From: Cloacimonetes bacterium UBA5284
GTDB lineage: Bacteria > Cloacimonadota > Cloacimonadia > Cloacimonadales > Cloacimonadaceae
Direction of reading: 5' to 3'
Assembly (NCBI GenBank): GCA_002410505.1
Contig: DHSO01000052.1
Coordinates: 16,809 to 80,808, forward strand
Length of the DNA stretch: 64,000 bases
Shown: positions 26,705-36,229 of the stretch, piece after piece
How the letters are laid out: the number at the start of each line of letters is the position of its first letter
How positions within the stretch are numbered: position 1 is the first letter of the stretch
The notes under the pieces: generated by a model
Seen by the model: the letters and a program-made list of their open reading frames with translations, nothing else
Databases searched by the model: none
Told to the model about the DNA's origin: nothing
Program-made: the position numbers and the translations under genes

Positions 26705-27763
26705 ATGAACAAGAGCAATAAAGAATATCTCTACAAGCTGTTGAAAGTAGCCAGTCCCTCCGGATTTGAAACTGATGCCCAGAAGATTACCCGGGAATAT
26801 CTTCGCGGCACCTGTGATGATATTTCCTCGGATGTAAACGGCAACCTGATCGCCTTCAAACGTGGACAAAGCGATCTGAAGGTAATGATCGTAGGCCATG
26901 CCGACGAGATCGGTTTTATGGTAAACTACATCGATGAAAACGGATACATCTACGTGAAGCCCTTAGGTGGCTTCGACGTAAGTCTCTTGCCCGGTTTGCG
27001 TCTGGACATCCATCACGCGGGTAAGATTGTGCGTGGGATCATCGGTAAAAACGCACCCCACATGAGCCGAGGTGATTCCGATACTCCCAAACTCAAAATG
27101 GAAGATATCTGGATCGACATCGGTGCCAAAGACAAGAAGGATGCCGAGAAAAAAGTCAGCATCGGGGACATCATTACTTACCACAGCCAAATAGAAGAAC
27201 TCAGCGAAGACTTGATCGTAAGCAAAGCTACCGATAATAAAGTTGGTGTATATATCGCCGCGGCAGTAATGAAGGCTCTCGCCAAGACCAGCATCCAGGC
27301 GAACTATTATGCCGTTTCATCTGTGGGAGAAGAAACCACCATGAAAGGCTCCCGTACCAGTTCTTACAAGATCGAGCCGGACATAGCCATAGCAGTGGAC
27401 GTAACCTTTAGCTCGGATGTCCCCGGCGCGGATAAACGCAAATTCGGAGACGTGAAACTGGGCAAGGGCCCTACTCTTGCTCTAGGTGCAGCTCTGCACC
27501 CCGGCTTGAACAAACATCTGCAAGCACTGGCCAAAAAACATAAAATACCGCTGCAATTGGAGATATCTCCCAGTTATACCGGAACGGATGCCGATGCCAT
27601 TCATGCCCAACGCAACGGCGTTGCAACCGCTGTGCTGAGCATACCGAATCGTTATATGCATTCACCCAATGAAATCATCAATTTGCAGGATCTGGATAAC
27701 GCAGTCTTACTACTCACCGAATTTGTGAAGACTGTGGATGCAAAAATCGATCTAAGTAGATAG
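26705..27763 (+). CDS. M42-family metallo-aminopeptidase
   Basis: The 352-aa protein matches M42 peptidases (glutamyl aminopeptidase/TET/FrvX type). Metal ligands and catalytic residues are in order: GHADEIGF (His, Asp) near 65, TDNKVG (Asp) near 178, GEET (Glu pair) near 212, VDVTF (Asp) near 235 and MHSPNE (His) near 319. Family members form large tetrahedral cytosolic peptidases that trim peptides from the N-terminus. This fits an amino-acid-fermenting organism together with the M14 enzyme. It ends at a strong terminator. Confidence 0.93.
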   Translation: MNKSNKEYLYKLLKVASPSGFETDAQKITREYLRGTCDDISSDVNGNLIAFKRGQSDLKVMIVGHADEIGFMVNYIDENGYIYVKPLGGFDVSLLPGLRLDIHHAGKIVRGIIGKNAPHMSRGDSDTPKLKMEDIWIDIGAKDKKDAEKKVSIGDIITYHSQIEELSEDLIVSKATDNKVGVYIAAAVMKALAKTSIQANYYAVSSVGEETTMKGSRTSSYKIEPDIAIAVDVTFSSDVPGADKRKFGDVKLGKGPTLALGAALHPGLNKHLQALAKKHKIPLQLEISPSYTGTDADAIHAQRNGVATAVLSIPNRYMHSPNEIINLQDLDNAVLLLTEFVKTVDAKIDLSR

Positions 27764-27782
27764 AACAATCTTACCAATCCCT

Positions 27783-27811
27783 GCACCGCCCATCCGGGCG
27801 GTGCTTTTTTT
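27783..27811 (+). terminator. Terminator after the M42 gene
   Basis: GCACCGCCC and GGGCGGTGC form a perfect 9-bp stem with an ATCC loop (27783-27804), followed by seven T. Confidence 0.92.
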
Positions 27812-28051
27812 CTATAGTCCCCTGTTCCTTAATCTGTGCCGAATCCGGTGGGTATAACGGTCTTGCTGCGTTGCGAAACACAGGGCCTCTGTGTATCAAG
27901 GTGTAGTGGACCAGAGCGAAATGCCACGGCTTAAACTATGTTTACTCTGCTTGTTTATTTTTTGCTTGCAATTCACTTGACAGAATTATATATGTATTTA
28001 AACAGGCAGGGTGGGTGTTACAACCGCGATTAATTCCAGAGGAAGAGGATA

Positions 28052-31000
28052 GTGGAAAAAATAGTATCTAAGGCCCTTACGGAGAACTTGCGCGCTACCA
28101 AAGTGGCCAGGATCCCGCTGGATGAATCCGCTCAATGGCTGCTTGATATATCCCGAGATTTTTATGGCGTAAACCAGCGATTGCGCAGTTTTCTGGACGA
28201 GCTGTACCATCCTTTCGTGAATCCCGGAATTACGCTAAGCCTGATGCGTGCCAGCGTCTTGGGTGATCTGTGGTGGTTTACGAAGCAGAATGAAAATCCG
28301 GACAAGAGCATTCGCATCATTCTGGATATGTATCGCAAAGCTGAAACTCTATGTCAGAAGGATATAGAACGTAAGCAGCTGTTCAGTGACTTTCTGGAAT
28401 TTAGCCAAGCTTTGTGTGAACAGGATCTGCCCGATGTGTACCACGATTTGCTGCTACTGCTGAAAGACTTTATCGAGCAAAATCTCCCCCTCTTCATTCG
28501 GCTCAGCACCCAGGCACGCAGAACCTTGATATCTCTGGGCAACAAATGTCCTGAACCCGATATTGCCCCGCCACTGCTGCGTATGATCCTCACCGAAGAC
28601 CTGCACTATTGGCAGCAGAGTACAGACATCAACCGTTGGCTGAATGCATTGAAAAACAGACCCGATGATATGGATCTCAGCCATTTGCCAAACGATAAGT
28701 TCTACGCTCATTGGCAAGCGCATTTAAGCCGGGCATTGGAGCCCAATGATTATAAGATCGTGCCGGCATTCACCGAAATAGCCACTCTGCATCGCGATTA
28801 TATCCGCGAATTCTCCTCCCTGAGCCACAGAGTGCAATACATATTCTTCCTTTTGGGACAAGCTACCATGCTGGACATGATGGATCACCTTCTGTGGGAT
28901 CTGAACCGGCAATTGGCGGATATGTATCAGGAACTTTCTGTGGATGAAGTACACGACATGATCGATACTGTGTTTGAGACATTAAAACACTTCATCCATA
29001 CGCACATGAGCATCGTGCTGGATTGCGTGCTAACGATCGGCAAAGCTGTGTTGAAGGGAAACAACAGCTCTTTGCACAAGCACATTATTGAGCATATTAT
29101 CGATCTGGGCTTTACCCCCCCGGGAGAGGTGCGGATATCCGGAGACTGGCAGATCGAGGTGGACAAAAACCATGTGAAACACCTTCGGATCTTACTGGAA
29201 CTGATCGCCATCAATCCTATGCAAAATAAAGATTTGCTTGCCTTCACCATCATCAGCCTCAGCAAGTATGGCGTTTTCATATCCGATACAGACCTCTTTC
29301 AAAAAGATGTATCTGCTTTTTTGGGCGCGAACCTCAAGCCCATATTCGTGCAAAGCAAGCACCTTCTGCGCATGTTTCCGGTCTTTTTCAATGAAATAGG
29401 GGCAGAGGGAGAGATCCGGGACGCCAGCACAAACCTGGACGAGATGTCCCAAAGAAAAGACCGCCTCATCCACTTTTTGCGCAAACAGGTTCACACCGAG
29501 AGCAATAATACCCATATCACATTGATCGAGCGCATTCTGCGCTATTGGATCACACAAGATCCCGCTCCCCTGGAACACATCATCCCCGCGGATGTGTGGG
29601 AAAACATTCAGGAAATCGATGAGCGTACACTCCAGCAAAGCCATGCCACCAAACAGTTTTTGGCAGATAACCATCTTACTGATACCGAATTGCTCTCGCT
29701 CTCCTGGCAAAAAGTAGAGATCATCTTTGCAAATCTGGAAGAGGACTATTACAATAAACGCCTCAAATTACTGTGTTACTGTCACTTCCTGTTAAAAGAC
29801 AAGTACAACCTGGATCCCTATGATATTGTGAAATTCCTTTCCCGCTATAGCTTCTTCGATGGCAACGAGCAGAACCGCCTGCGCAGCAGTCTAACTCGCC
29901 GGGATTACGATAGTTCCATTCGCCAGATGCTGAACTATATTGGCAGGCTGAATACTCAAATCCTGGATCCGAAACCTACCAGCCCCTGGGAAAACATCTA
30001 TTACAAACGCCATATCGCCGCGGGAATCCCCTCCATGTATGGCATGTACCGGGAACCAAAACTGGAAGCCATGGGCATGGTATTCCGCTTGGAAAATGTA
30101 ATCCGTCGACTCTTTGAACGCAGTGTAGGGCAATTGAACTTGAATTATATAAACGGTAAAACCATGCGTCGCATAGTGCGCATCCTGGAAATATACGATT
30201 TTGCCATGCAGCAAGAGATGGTTTCCAGCGACGCCTTCAGCACCGCGCTGGCTATGCTGAGTTCGGTGCAGAACATCTCAAATCTGTCTTTGGAGCAATA
30301 TCTGGATATCTTCAATCTGCTGAAAGACAGCGTGAACGAACTAGCCAATGAATACTATTACCGCTTTTACGACAGCCAATTGGCAAGGGCCAGAACGGAT
30401 GATGACAGCCGCACAACAAGCGAGATCTTTGCCGAGGAATTCTATCGAAATCTGCTCTCTGCTTCCTTTTTGGTACAGGGCTTGGACAATTTTATAACCC
30501 GAATATTGGAATCCCTCACCCAGATGCGCCGGCTATTCAGTAAAGAGAACATCGTGAAGCTGATGTCCTACGATCCGGATCGTCTGTTTTTCCACCTTTA
30601 CACTCGCAATTCACGCATCGAAAACCAAGTGTTGCTGGGCTCCAAGGCATTCTTTCTAAAACGTATGCACCAATATGAATTTCCCATCCCCCCCGGTTTT
30701 GTAATCACTACAGATCTCTTTAGAAACAGAGAAATCATCAATACTCACCCAGACATCTCCAGCGAGTTTGATCAGCTATTGTGGGACAATTTGCGCAAAA
30801 TGGAGCGGTATACGGGCTTGGGATTTGGAAATCCACAAAAACCATTGCTGTTTTCGGTACGCTCCGGGGCACCGATGAGTCTGCCCGGCGCGATGGATAC
30901 CTTTTTGAACATCGGACTCACAGACCAGATTACGTTACAGCTTTCACAACGCCCGAATTACGGGTGGACCGCCTGGGATTGCTACCGCCGCCTGATCCAA

Positions 31001-32092
31001 AGCTGGGGCATGGCATACGGCATCTCCCGCGACGAGTTTGACAACGTGATGATAGACTACAAAAAACGCTATGACATTCAGCAAAAAACGCAATTCAGCC
31101 CTCAACAGATGCGAGATATGGTGCAAGACTACAAAAAGGTTCTCTCCCGCTATAATGTTGCTTTGGAACAAGATCCATATCGCCAGCTATACAAATCCAT
31201 CTCACACGTGCTGGATAGCTGGAATACCAAACGCGCCAAGATGTACAGGGCAAAGCTGCATATCGCCGAAGAATGGGGCACTGCTGTGATCATCCAGAAA
31301 ATGGTCTTGGGAAACATCTCACTACAGAGTGGTACCGGAGTATTGTTTACTCACGCTGATTGGTCCAAGGAACCGGGTATATTCCTCAATGGAGATTTTA
31401 CCTTATGCAGCCAGGGTGAGGATGTGGTGGCCGGATTGGTTCATACCATGCCAATATCCGAAGCAGAGCGCTTTCACCGCAATGGTGATATGTCTTTGGA
31501 AAAAGACTTTCCCGCGCTCTATCGGAGACTCTTGCGCTACGCCAGACAACTGATCGAGGAGCACAACTATCCCCATCAAGAGATCGAATTCACATTTGAG
31601 GGAAGCTCTGAAAAGCAGCTCTATATATTGCAGACTCGGAACCAGGTAATCCACAAAAACCCAGAATATCAGGTTTTGGGCACCTCGGATACGCAATTGG
31701 AGAGTATGGGCAGCGGCATTGGAATCGGTAAAGGCGCGGTGAGCGGAATCATCGTGATCAATCAAGAAGATATAACTTGCTTCAAAGACCGGGGCGAAGC
31801 GTTGATCCTGGTGCGCCCGGATACTGTTCCAGACGATATGATGATGCTCTTTGAGTGTCAGGGATTACTCACTTCCCGCGGAGGAGTGACCTCACACGCT
31901 GCCGTTACGGCCACTCGCCTGGGCCTCATCGGAGTGGTCAATTGCAGAGACCTGGTGGTAAATGAGGAAAATTCCACCTGCCGCATCAAAGATGTGGAAT
32001 TGAAAGCCGGGGATATGATAACGGTGGACGCAAATGGAGGCACCATATACATGGGTAAATATCCGCTGCAAAGCGTACAATCTTTGGTATAA
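28052..32092 (+). CDS. PEP/pyruvate-binding protein with very long N-terminal region
   Basis: The 1346-aa protein starts from GTG 28052, after AGAGGAAGAGG. Residues 1 to about 850 are mostly helical and unassigned; KRHIAAGIPSMYGMYREPK near 650 resembles a conserved segment in Bacteroidetes-type homologues. The C-terminal 480 residues match PPDK_N (GSKAFFLKRMHQYEFPIPPGF near 865, SVRSGAPMSLPGAMDT near 935) and the mobile phosphohistidine domain (GLLTSRGGVTSHAAVTATRLG near 1272). The usual C-terminal TIM barrel (PEP-utilizers C) is missing, so it cannot complete the normal PPDK reaction alone. It may phosphorylate another partner or act in a starch-dikinase-like way. Confidence 0.8.
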   Translation: MEKIVSKALTENLRATKVARIPLDESAQWLLDISRDFYGVNQRLRSFLDELYHPFVNPGITLSLMRASVLGDLWWFTKQNENPDKSIRIILDMYRKAETLCQKDIERKQLFSDFLEFSQALCEQDLPDVYHDLLLLLKDFIEQNLPLFIRLSTQARRTLISLGNKCPEPDIAPPLLRMILTEDLHYWQQSTDINRWLNALKNRPDDMDLSHLPNDKFYAHWQAHLSRALEPNDYKIVPAFTEIATLHRDYIREFSSLSHRVQYIFFLLGQATMLDMMDHLLWDLNRQLADMYQELSVDEVHDMIDTVFETLKHFIHTHMSIVLDCVLTIGKAVLKGNNSSLHKHIIEHIIDLGFTPPGEVRISGDWQIEVDKNHVKHLRILLELIAINPMQNKDLLAFTIISLSKYGVFISDTDLFQKDVSAFLGANLKPIFVQSKHLLRMFPVFFNEIGAEGEIRDASTNLDEMSQRKDRLIHFLRKQVHTESNNTHITLIERILRYWITQDPAPLEHIIPADVWENIQEIDERTLQQSHATKQFLADNHLTDTELLSLSWQKVEIIFANLEEDYYNKRLKLLCYCHFLLKDKYNLDPYDIVKFLSRYSFFDGNEQNRLRSSLTRRDYDSSIRQMLNYIGRLNTQILDPKPTSPWENIYYKRHIAAGIPSMYGMYREPKLEAMGMVFRLENVIRRLFERSVGQLNLNYINGKTMRRIVRILEIYDFAMQQEMVSSDAFSTALAMLSSVQNISNLSLEQYLDIFNLLKDSVNELANEYYYRFYDSQLARARTDDDSRTTSEIFAEEFYRNLLSASFLVQGLDNFITRILESLTQMRRLFSKENIVKLMSYDPDRLFFHLYTRNSRIENQVLLGSKAFFLKRMHQYEFPIPPGFVITTDLFRNREIINTHPDISSEFDQLLWDNLRKMERYTGLGFGNPQKPLLFSVRSGAPMSLPGAMDTFLNIGLTDQITLQLSQRPNYGWTAWDCYRRLIQSWGMAYGISRDEFDNVMIDYKKRYDIQQKTQFSPQQMRDMVQDYKKVLSRYNVALEQDPYRQLYKSISHVLDSWNTKRAKMYRAKLHIAEEWGTAVIIQKMVLGNISLQSGTGVLFTHADWSKEPGIFLNGDFTLCSQGEDVVAGLVHTMPISEAERFHRNGDMSLEKDFPALYRRLLRYARQLIEEHNYPHQEIEFTFEGSSEKQLYILQTRNQVIHKNPEYQVLGTSDTQLESMGSGIGIGKGAVSGIIVINQEDITCFKDRGEALILVRPDTVPDDMMMLFECQGLLTSRGGVTSHAAVTATRLGLIGVVNCRDLVVNEENSTCRIKDVELKAGDMITVDANGGTIYMGKYPLQSVQSLV

Positions 32093-32121
32093 CACAAAAA
32101 AAACATAAGGAGATCGCAAGC

Positions 32122-33372
32122 ATGAACCTCAGCTTACGGAACAAGAACCTCTTGGGTATCAATGGCTTGGGAAGAATCGGCAAGCTCTTGCTGTGGAATC
32201 AGATTCACCTGAGACACTTCGAAGGTATAGTAGTCAATTGTGGTCGCGATGTGGGCAAAACACTGGACGACCTGATTCAAGTGATCGAAACAGATAGCAC
32301 TTATGGATCAATTCATAAGTTTCTGCATGGTGTAGTGGGAGGAAAAGCTGAAATCAAGGTCCTGGACAAAGATAAACCCATTCTGGAAATCGATGGCATT
32401 CCTGTAAAGATACTCAGAACGGCTAGAGACCCCAAAGATATCAATTGGCTGAATGAAGGGGTGAAAGTGGTAGTGGATTGCACCGGTAACTTCCTGGATC
32501 CGACCATAGCCTCGGAAGGCGGCAAGCCTTGCCTGCGCGGACATCTGGACGCCGGAGCCTTGAAAGTGGTTTGCAGCGCTCCCTTCAAGATCAAAGGGAC
32601 TGCTCAAACACCCACCGATGCCAGAACCATGATTTATGGTATCAATCACCTGGAATTCAACCCTTCCGAACACCATATCGTTTCAGCCGCGTCCTGCACC
32701 ACCACCGGACTCTCCCACATGATAAAGCCTCTATTGGAAAACAACCTTACCTCCAGAATCGTAACGGCTTCAATGAGCACCATCCATGCCGCCACAAACA
32801 CACAGTCCATTCTGGATAGCGTACCCAAAACAGGAGCTACCGATCTACGCAAATCTCGAAGTGTGATCAACAACATCATCCTCTCCACCACGGGAGCTGC
32901 GAAAGCTTTAGAACTGGTGATGCCGGAGATCAAACACATCGGTTTTATGGCAGATAGCGTACGCATCCCCACAAACACGGTCTCCCTGATCAACCTCAAT
33001 GTAACTTTCTACACAAAGCTGGATGAACTGGGCGAGCCTCTCCTCAACCGAAAAGTAATCAATGATGTATATGCGGCAGCTTCCAAAGGCCCACAAAAGG
33101 ATCTTTTGATCTATAGCGAACGCCAAAATGTATCCGCAGATCTGATCGGCAGCTTGGCAGCAATCACCATCGAAGCTCACGAAACCCATACCAGAACCGG
33201 CTTTATCAGCTTCCCCCCGGAAGCCCTCGCCCAACAGGGACTGAAAACAGATAAACAACTGGAAATGCCCGTGACTCATGCCAAGATATTCGGATGGTAT
33301 GATAACGAGCTCGGTTCATACGTAAACAGTCTTTCAAAACTGACTAATTACATCGCCGATAAGAGCATGTAG
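32122..33372 (+). CDS. gap: Divergent, long glyceraldehyde-3-phosphate dehydrogenase
   Basis: The 416-aa protein is about 80 residues longer than normal GAPDH (about 335). Signatures are all present: NGLGRIGK near residue 14, catalytic Cys in SAASCTTTGLSH near 190, catalytic His in STIHAATNTQSILD near 218 and WYDNELGSYVNSL near 390. The extra residues are spread between the NAD domain and the loop regions. Because NGLGRIGK replaces NGFGRIGR and AASCTTTG replaces SASCTTN, it belongs to a divergent branch. AAGGAG precedes the ATG, and it is 29 bases from the PEP-binding gene, so both may be co-transcribed for central carbon flux. Confidence 0.88.
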   Translation: MNLSLRNKNLLGINGLGRIGKLLLWNQIHLRHFEGIVVNCGRDVGKTLDDLIQVIETDSTYGSIHKFLHGVVGGKAEIKVLDKDKPILEIDGIPVKILRTARDPKDINWLNEGVKVVVDCTGNFLDPTIASEGGKPCLRGHLDAGALKVVCSAPFKIKGTAQTPTDARTMIYGINHLEFNPSEHHIVSAASCTTTGLSHMIKPLLENNLTSRIVTASMSTIHAATNTQSILDSVPKTGATDLRKSRSVINNIILSTTGAAKALELVMPEIKHIGFMADSVRIPTNTVSLINLNVTFYTKLDELGEPLLNRKVINDVYAAASKGPQKDLLIYSERQNVSADLIGSLAAITIEAHETHTRTGFISFPPEALAQQGLKTDKQLEMPVTHAKIFGWYDNELGSYVNSLSKLTNYIADKSM

Positions 33373-33390
33373 ATACTTGCCGAAATATGG

Positions 33391-33421
33391 AAGCCCTGTT
33401 AGAAAAAAACGGGGCTTTTTT
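33391..33421 (+). terminator. Terminator after the GAPDH gene
   Basis: AAGCCCTGTT pairs with AACGGGGCTT (one G-T pair) around an A-rich loop, followed by a T-run. Confidence 0.85.
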
Positions 33422-33529
33422 ATTATGTGGATTATTTTCAACACACATTTAAGCTCCATTAGTCAAATGCTTTGACGTCTTTTCAAATACAGAGCTTTTA
33501 TCGGATATACAGATACGACTAAAAATTTG

Positions 33530-33563
33530 TTGACACAGAAAGCGAAATCGTTTTTTATATACT
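33530..33563 (+). promoter_or_regulatory. Candidate promoter of the FlgD-sorted protein gene
   Basis: TTGACA at 33530-33535 and TATACT at 33558-33563 are 22 bases apart, the same elements and spacing as before HU. Other -10 choices (TTATAT at 33555) give a shorter spacer. Confidence 0.3.
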
Positions 33564-33587
33564 TATCTTTTTTGTTGGAGGATAGAA

Positions 33588-34892
33588 ATGAAAAAGTATT
33601 GTGTCTTTGTTTTGTTAGTTTTACCTCTTCTGTTAAATGCTGTATCAATCCGCGATTTCCTCAGGAACAGCGGGCCATCAGCCGGTCAACGTGGTACCGG
33701 TTATCGACTTCATGAGTCCATTGAATATCAAGAAAGCTTTTCAGAATGGATTCCGGCCACCAAGTATACCATGTACTATGGGGGTGATACCAGTGCTCAA
33801 CCGGATTCATTGTATTTCAATTACTACTATAACTCAGAATGGTCAGAAAACCCCTTTCTCTCCCGTCTCAGCTATAACGATCATGGTCAGTTGATTGAGT
33901 CTGTCACGTCTATTTCTATATACGGGATGGAATTTCTCAGCACAAAAATGACCTTTGCCTACGACTCGCAGAATCGCCTCGTCCATGCCTACACATATGC
34001 TTATAGTTTGGATTATAATAACAGACAGGCTTGGGATCCGATGCATAGGTTGCATATAGTATATGGAGAGGGGACAGAATTCTCCCTATACCAATGGGAA
34101 ATCAGCGAAACTAAAAATGAAATGTATCAACGCAGCATATTTGATTTTGATTCCCAAGGTAGAATGACAACTGAATATTATCAGATCTCTCAGGATTCTC
34201 TCTCATGGCAGAATGATGGCAAGTATGTAACCGAGTATCTACCCCAAGACAATAGCACCGGGGCAGTTTTTGTGAATTACCTGACCGAGTTTTACCCTTT
34301 GGCAATGACGTATTTTCAGGATAGTCCCATTCCCGCATTGCTGGATGTGGAAACAGATTATAGTTATAATGGCTCTGAATATATCCTGGATTCAAAGACT
34401 GAGCATCTCTATAACAGTAGCATGCAGCGCATCGAAAAAATCGATTTCTATTGGACGGGAGACAGCTGGCAGGAAGACTGGAAAGAAAGCTATGATTACG
34501 ATGATATGGGAAACCTGACCCTATTGATGCAATTCGAATTCAATATGGATGACTGGAATGAGTCCAGTAAAAAAGAGTTTTATTGGGAAACCTATACCTC
34601 TGTGGATGATCCCACTACTCCAAGCTCAAACCTAATGCAAATCAAAGCATATCCTCAGCCTTTTAACAGCAGCATCACGCTGGAAGCTTCCGGCAAGACG
34701 GGAGTGGCAGATAGATACGATGTCTACAACGCCAGGGGTCAACTGATCCGGACAATCAACAGCAACGGCGTCGGCTCCGTGATCTGGGATGCCAAAGACA
34801 ACCATGGCAGAGCTGTGGCAAACGGCATCTACTTTGTCCGCGCCACAAAAGACAATCAGCACAGCATCAAGCGTATCATCAGAGTAAGATAA
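33588..34892 (+). CDS. Secreted repeat protein with FlgD-like/T9SS-type C-terminal sorting domain
   Basis: The 434-aa protein has a signal peptide (FVLLVLPLLLNAVS) and GGAGG before the ATG. The middle shows a recurring RHS/YD-like pattern, such as YNDHGQLIESV, YDSQNRLVHAY and YDYDDMGNLTLL, about 40 residues apart. The last 85 residues are the FlgD Ig-like sorting domain, with YPQPFNSSITLEASGK and DNHGRAVANGIYFVRA. It is probably exported to the surface; the enzymatic or binding role is unknown. It stands alone between terminators. Confidence 0.78.
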   Translation: MKKYCVFVLLVLPLLLNAVSIRDFLRNSGPSAGQRGTGYRLHESIEYQESFSEWIPATKYTMYYGGDTSAQPDSLYFNYYYNSEWSENPFLSRLSYNDHGQLIESVTSISIYGMEFLSTKMTFAYDSQNRLVHAYTYAYSLDYNNRQAWDPMHRLHIVYGEGTEFSLYQWEISETKNEMYQRSIFDFDSQGRMTTEYYQISQDSLSWQNDGKYVTEYLPQDNSTGAVFVNYLTEFYPLAMTYFQDSPIPALLDVETDYSYNGSEYILDSKTEHLYNSSMQRIEKIDFYWTGDSWQEDWKESYDYDDMGNLTLLMQFEFNMDDWNESSKKEFYWETYTSVDDPTTPSSNLMQIKAYPQPFNSSITLEASGKTGVADRYDVYNARGQLIRTINSNGVGSVIWDAKDNHGRAVANGIYFVRATKDNQHSIKRIIRVR

Positions 34893-34911
34893 AGTTCGTT
34901 TCCCTTATATC

Positions 34912-34942
34912 GGCCCGGGAGTTTGTAGCCCGGGCCTTTTTT
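34912..34942 (+). terminator. Terminator after 33588 gene
   Basis: GGCCCGGG and CCCGGGCC form a perfect 8-bp stem with a nine-base loop, followed by six T (34937-34942). Confidence 0.92.
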
Positions 34943-35117
34943 GCCCGTATCCCCTGTATCACGTTTGGAAACAATTGCCATAATCCATACCCGGTCCACC
35001 ACCCGTTATTGTATGGAACTTCAGCCCTGAACTCCCGCAAGACTATATCATTTCAAAGAAGAAAGCTCATATTACATTGTTCTTGACTGTTTACTACGGC
35101 TACTGAACTTGGGGTTT

Positions 35118-35540
35118 ATGAAGAAAGTACTGATAATCTGTACGGGAAATTCCTGCCGCAGCATAATGGCAGAAGCTGTTATAAACCATTTTTTGAAGAA
35201 GCAATGGCAGGCCTTTTCGGCGGGGACACATCCCTCACACGTGCATCCCTATGCCATCAAAGCTTTGCAGGAATTGGGAATAGAGGTGCAAGGTCTGCGC
35301 AGCAAATCCATCTCGGAGTTTTGGGATTCTGAGGATCTGGATCTGGTAGTTACAGTGTGCGACAGCGCCAAAGAAAACTGCCCTGTATTCCATAAACCGA
35401 TCCCCCGCGTCCACATGAGCTTCGAAGATCCGGTAAGATACGGCGCACTGGATATTGATGAAGCCATGCAGGGCTTTCGCAAAGTTCGAGCCGATATCGT
35501 TGCCAGATTGTTACCTCTGTTGCAAGCATATGAACATTGA
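35118..35540 (+). CDS. ArsC-type arsenate reductase / low-molecular-weight phosphatase fold
   Basis: The 140-aa protein starts at ATG 35118. The P-loop reads CTGNSCRS near residue 8, as in low-molecular-weight tyrosine phosphatases, and CDSAKENCPVF near 80 supplies the two extra cysteines of thioredoxin-coupled arsenate reductases (Cys-10, 82 and 89 type). So reduction of arsenate to arsenite by a cysteine relay is likely. No arsR or efflux gene is adjacent. A plain protein phosphatase is the alternative. The stop overlaps the next gene by 11 bases. Confidence 0.85.
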   Translation: MKKVLIICTGNSCRSIMAEAVINHFLKKQWQAFSAGTHPSHVHPYAIKALQELGIEVQGLRSKSISEFWDSEDLDLVVTVCDSAKENCPVFHKPIPRVHMSFEDPVRYGALDIDEAMQGFRKVRADIVARLLPLLQAYEH

Positions 35541-36219
35541 AGAACTAAAGCTAGAGCTGAAATATACAAGCAGGCGTGGTTCCCTCTGCTACTCCGTGAA
35601 GGATCACAATACACTTGCCGTAAAAGCGCCACACGGTACATCCTTGGATTACATCAGGGAAGATATATCTCGCAACTGGGATAAAGTCCATAAACTCTTT
35701 GAAAGTTACTATCTGGATTTTCCTGTTTGTGGCTTTGCAGATGGTATGAAACTCTTTCTAATGGACACTGAGATTATTCTCCGCTACAAGACTATGGACG
35801 GCATTGCGTTTCACTTTAATCCGGATGAAAACACTCTGTATGTAGCAAAGGACCTTCAAAATGAGGTGGAATCCTTGCTGAAGTGTTTCTTTTCCCACAA
35901 AGCCGAATACTTACGCGTAAGATGCCGGTATCTGGCTATGCAGCACAACTTCAGGATAAACCGCATAAATCTGCGCTGGGTTAGCTCAAAATGGGGATCA
36001 TGCTCTGTGAAGGGGAATGTAACTCTAAGCAATTACTTGATTATGGCCCCCAAAGCCATTCAGGATTACATCATCCTGCATGAACTGTGCCACCTGCGGC
36101 ACATGAATCATTCCAAGGATTTCTACACGCTATTACAGAAACTGGATGCGCAGTACAAGGAGCACAGAGCATGGCTGAAAGACAAAGGTAGGGCCTTGAG
36201 AATATTCCATCAAAAATAG
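35530..36219 (+). CDS. YgjP-like (DUF45/M48-type) metallopeptidase
   Basis: The 229-aa protein starts at ATG 35530 within the arsC-like 3' end. The N-terminal beta-rich half leads to RWVSSKWGSCSVKGNVTLSN near 150 and the zinc motif HELCHLRHMNHSKDFY near 180, the DUF45/YgjP signature with HExxH and a downstream His. Related proteins are predicted cytosolic metal-dependent hydrolases. Some versions serve type I restriction systems, but no such gene lies here. The substrate is unknown. Confidence 0.88.
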   Translation: MNIEELKLELKYTSRRGSLCYSVKDHNTLAVKAPHGTSLDYIREDISRNWDKVHKLFESYYLDFPVCGFADGMKLFLMDTEIILRYKTMDGIAFHFNPDENTLYVAKDLQNEVESLLKCFFSHKAEYLRVRCRYLAMQHNFRINRINLRWVSSKWGSCSVKGNVTLSNYLIMAPKAIQDYIILHELCHLRHMNHSKDFYTLLQKLDAQYKEHRAWLKDKGRALRIFHQK

Positions 36220-36229
36220 CAAAGACACA

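Noticed and set aside
27812..28051. Possible tRNA or riboswitch between M42 and PEP-binding genes
   Set aside because: No T-loop GGTTCRANTCC or other conserved core was found; I see only a TTGACA at 27977-27982 without a convincing -10.
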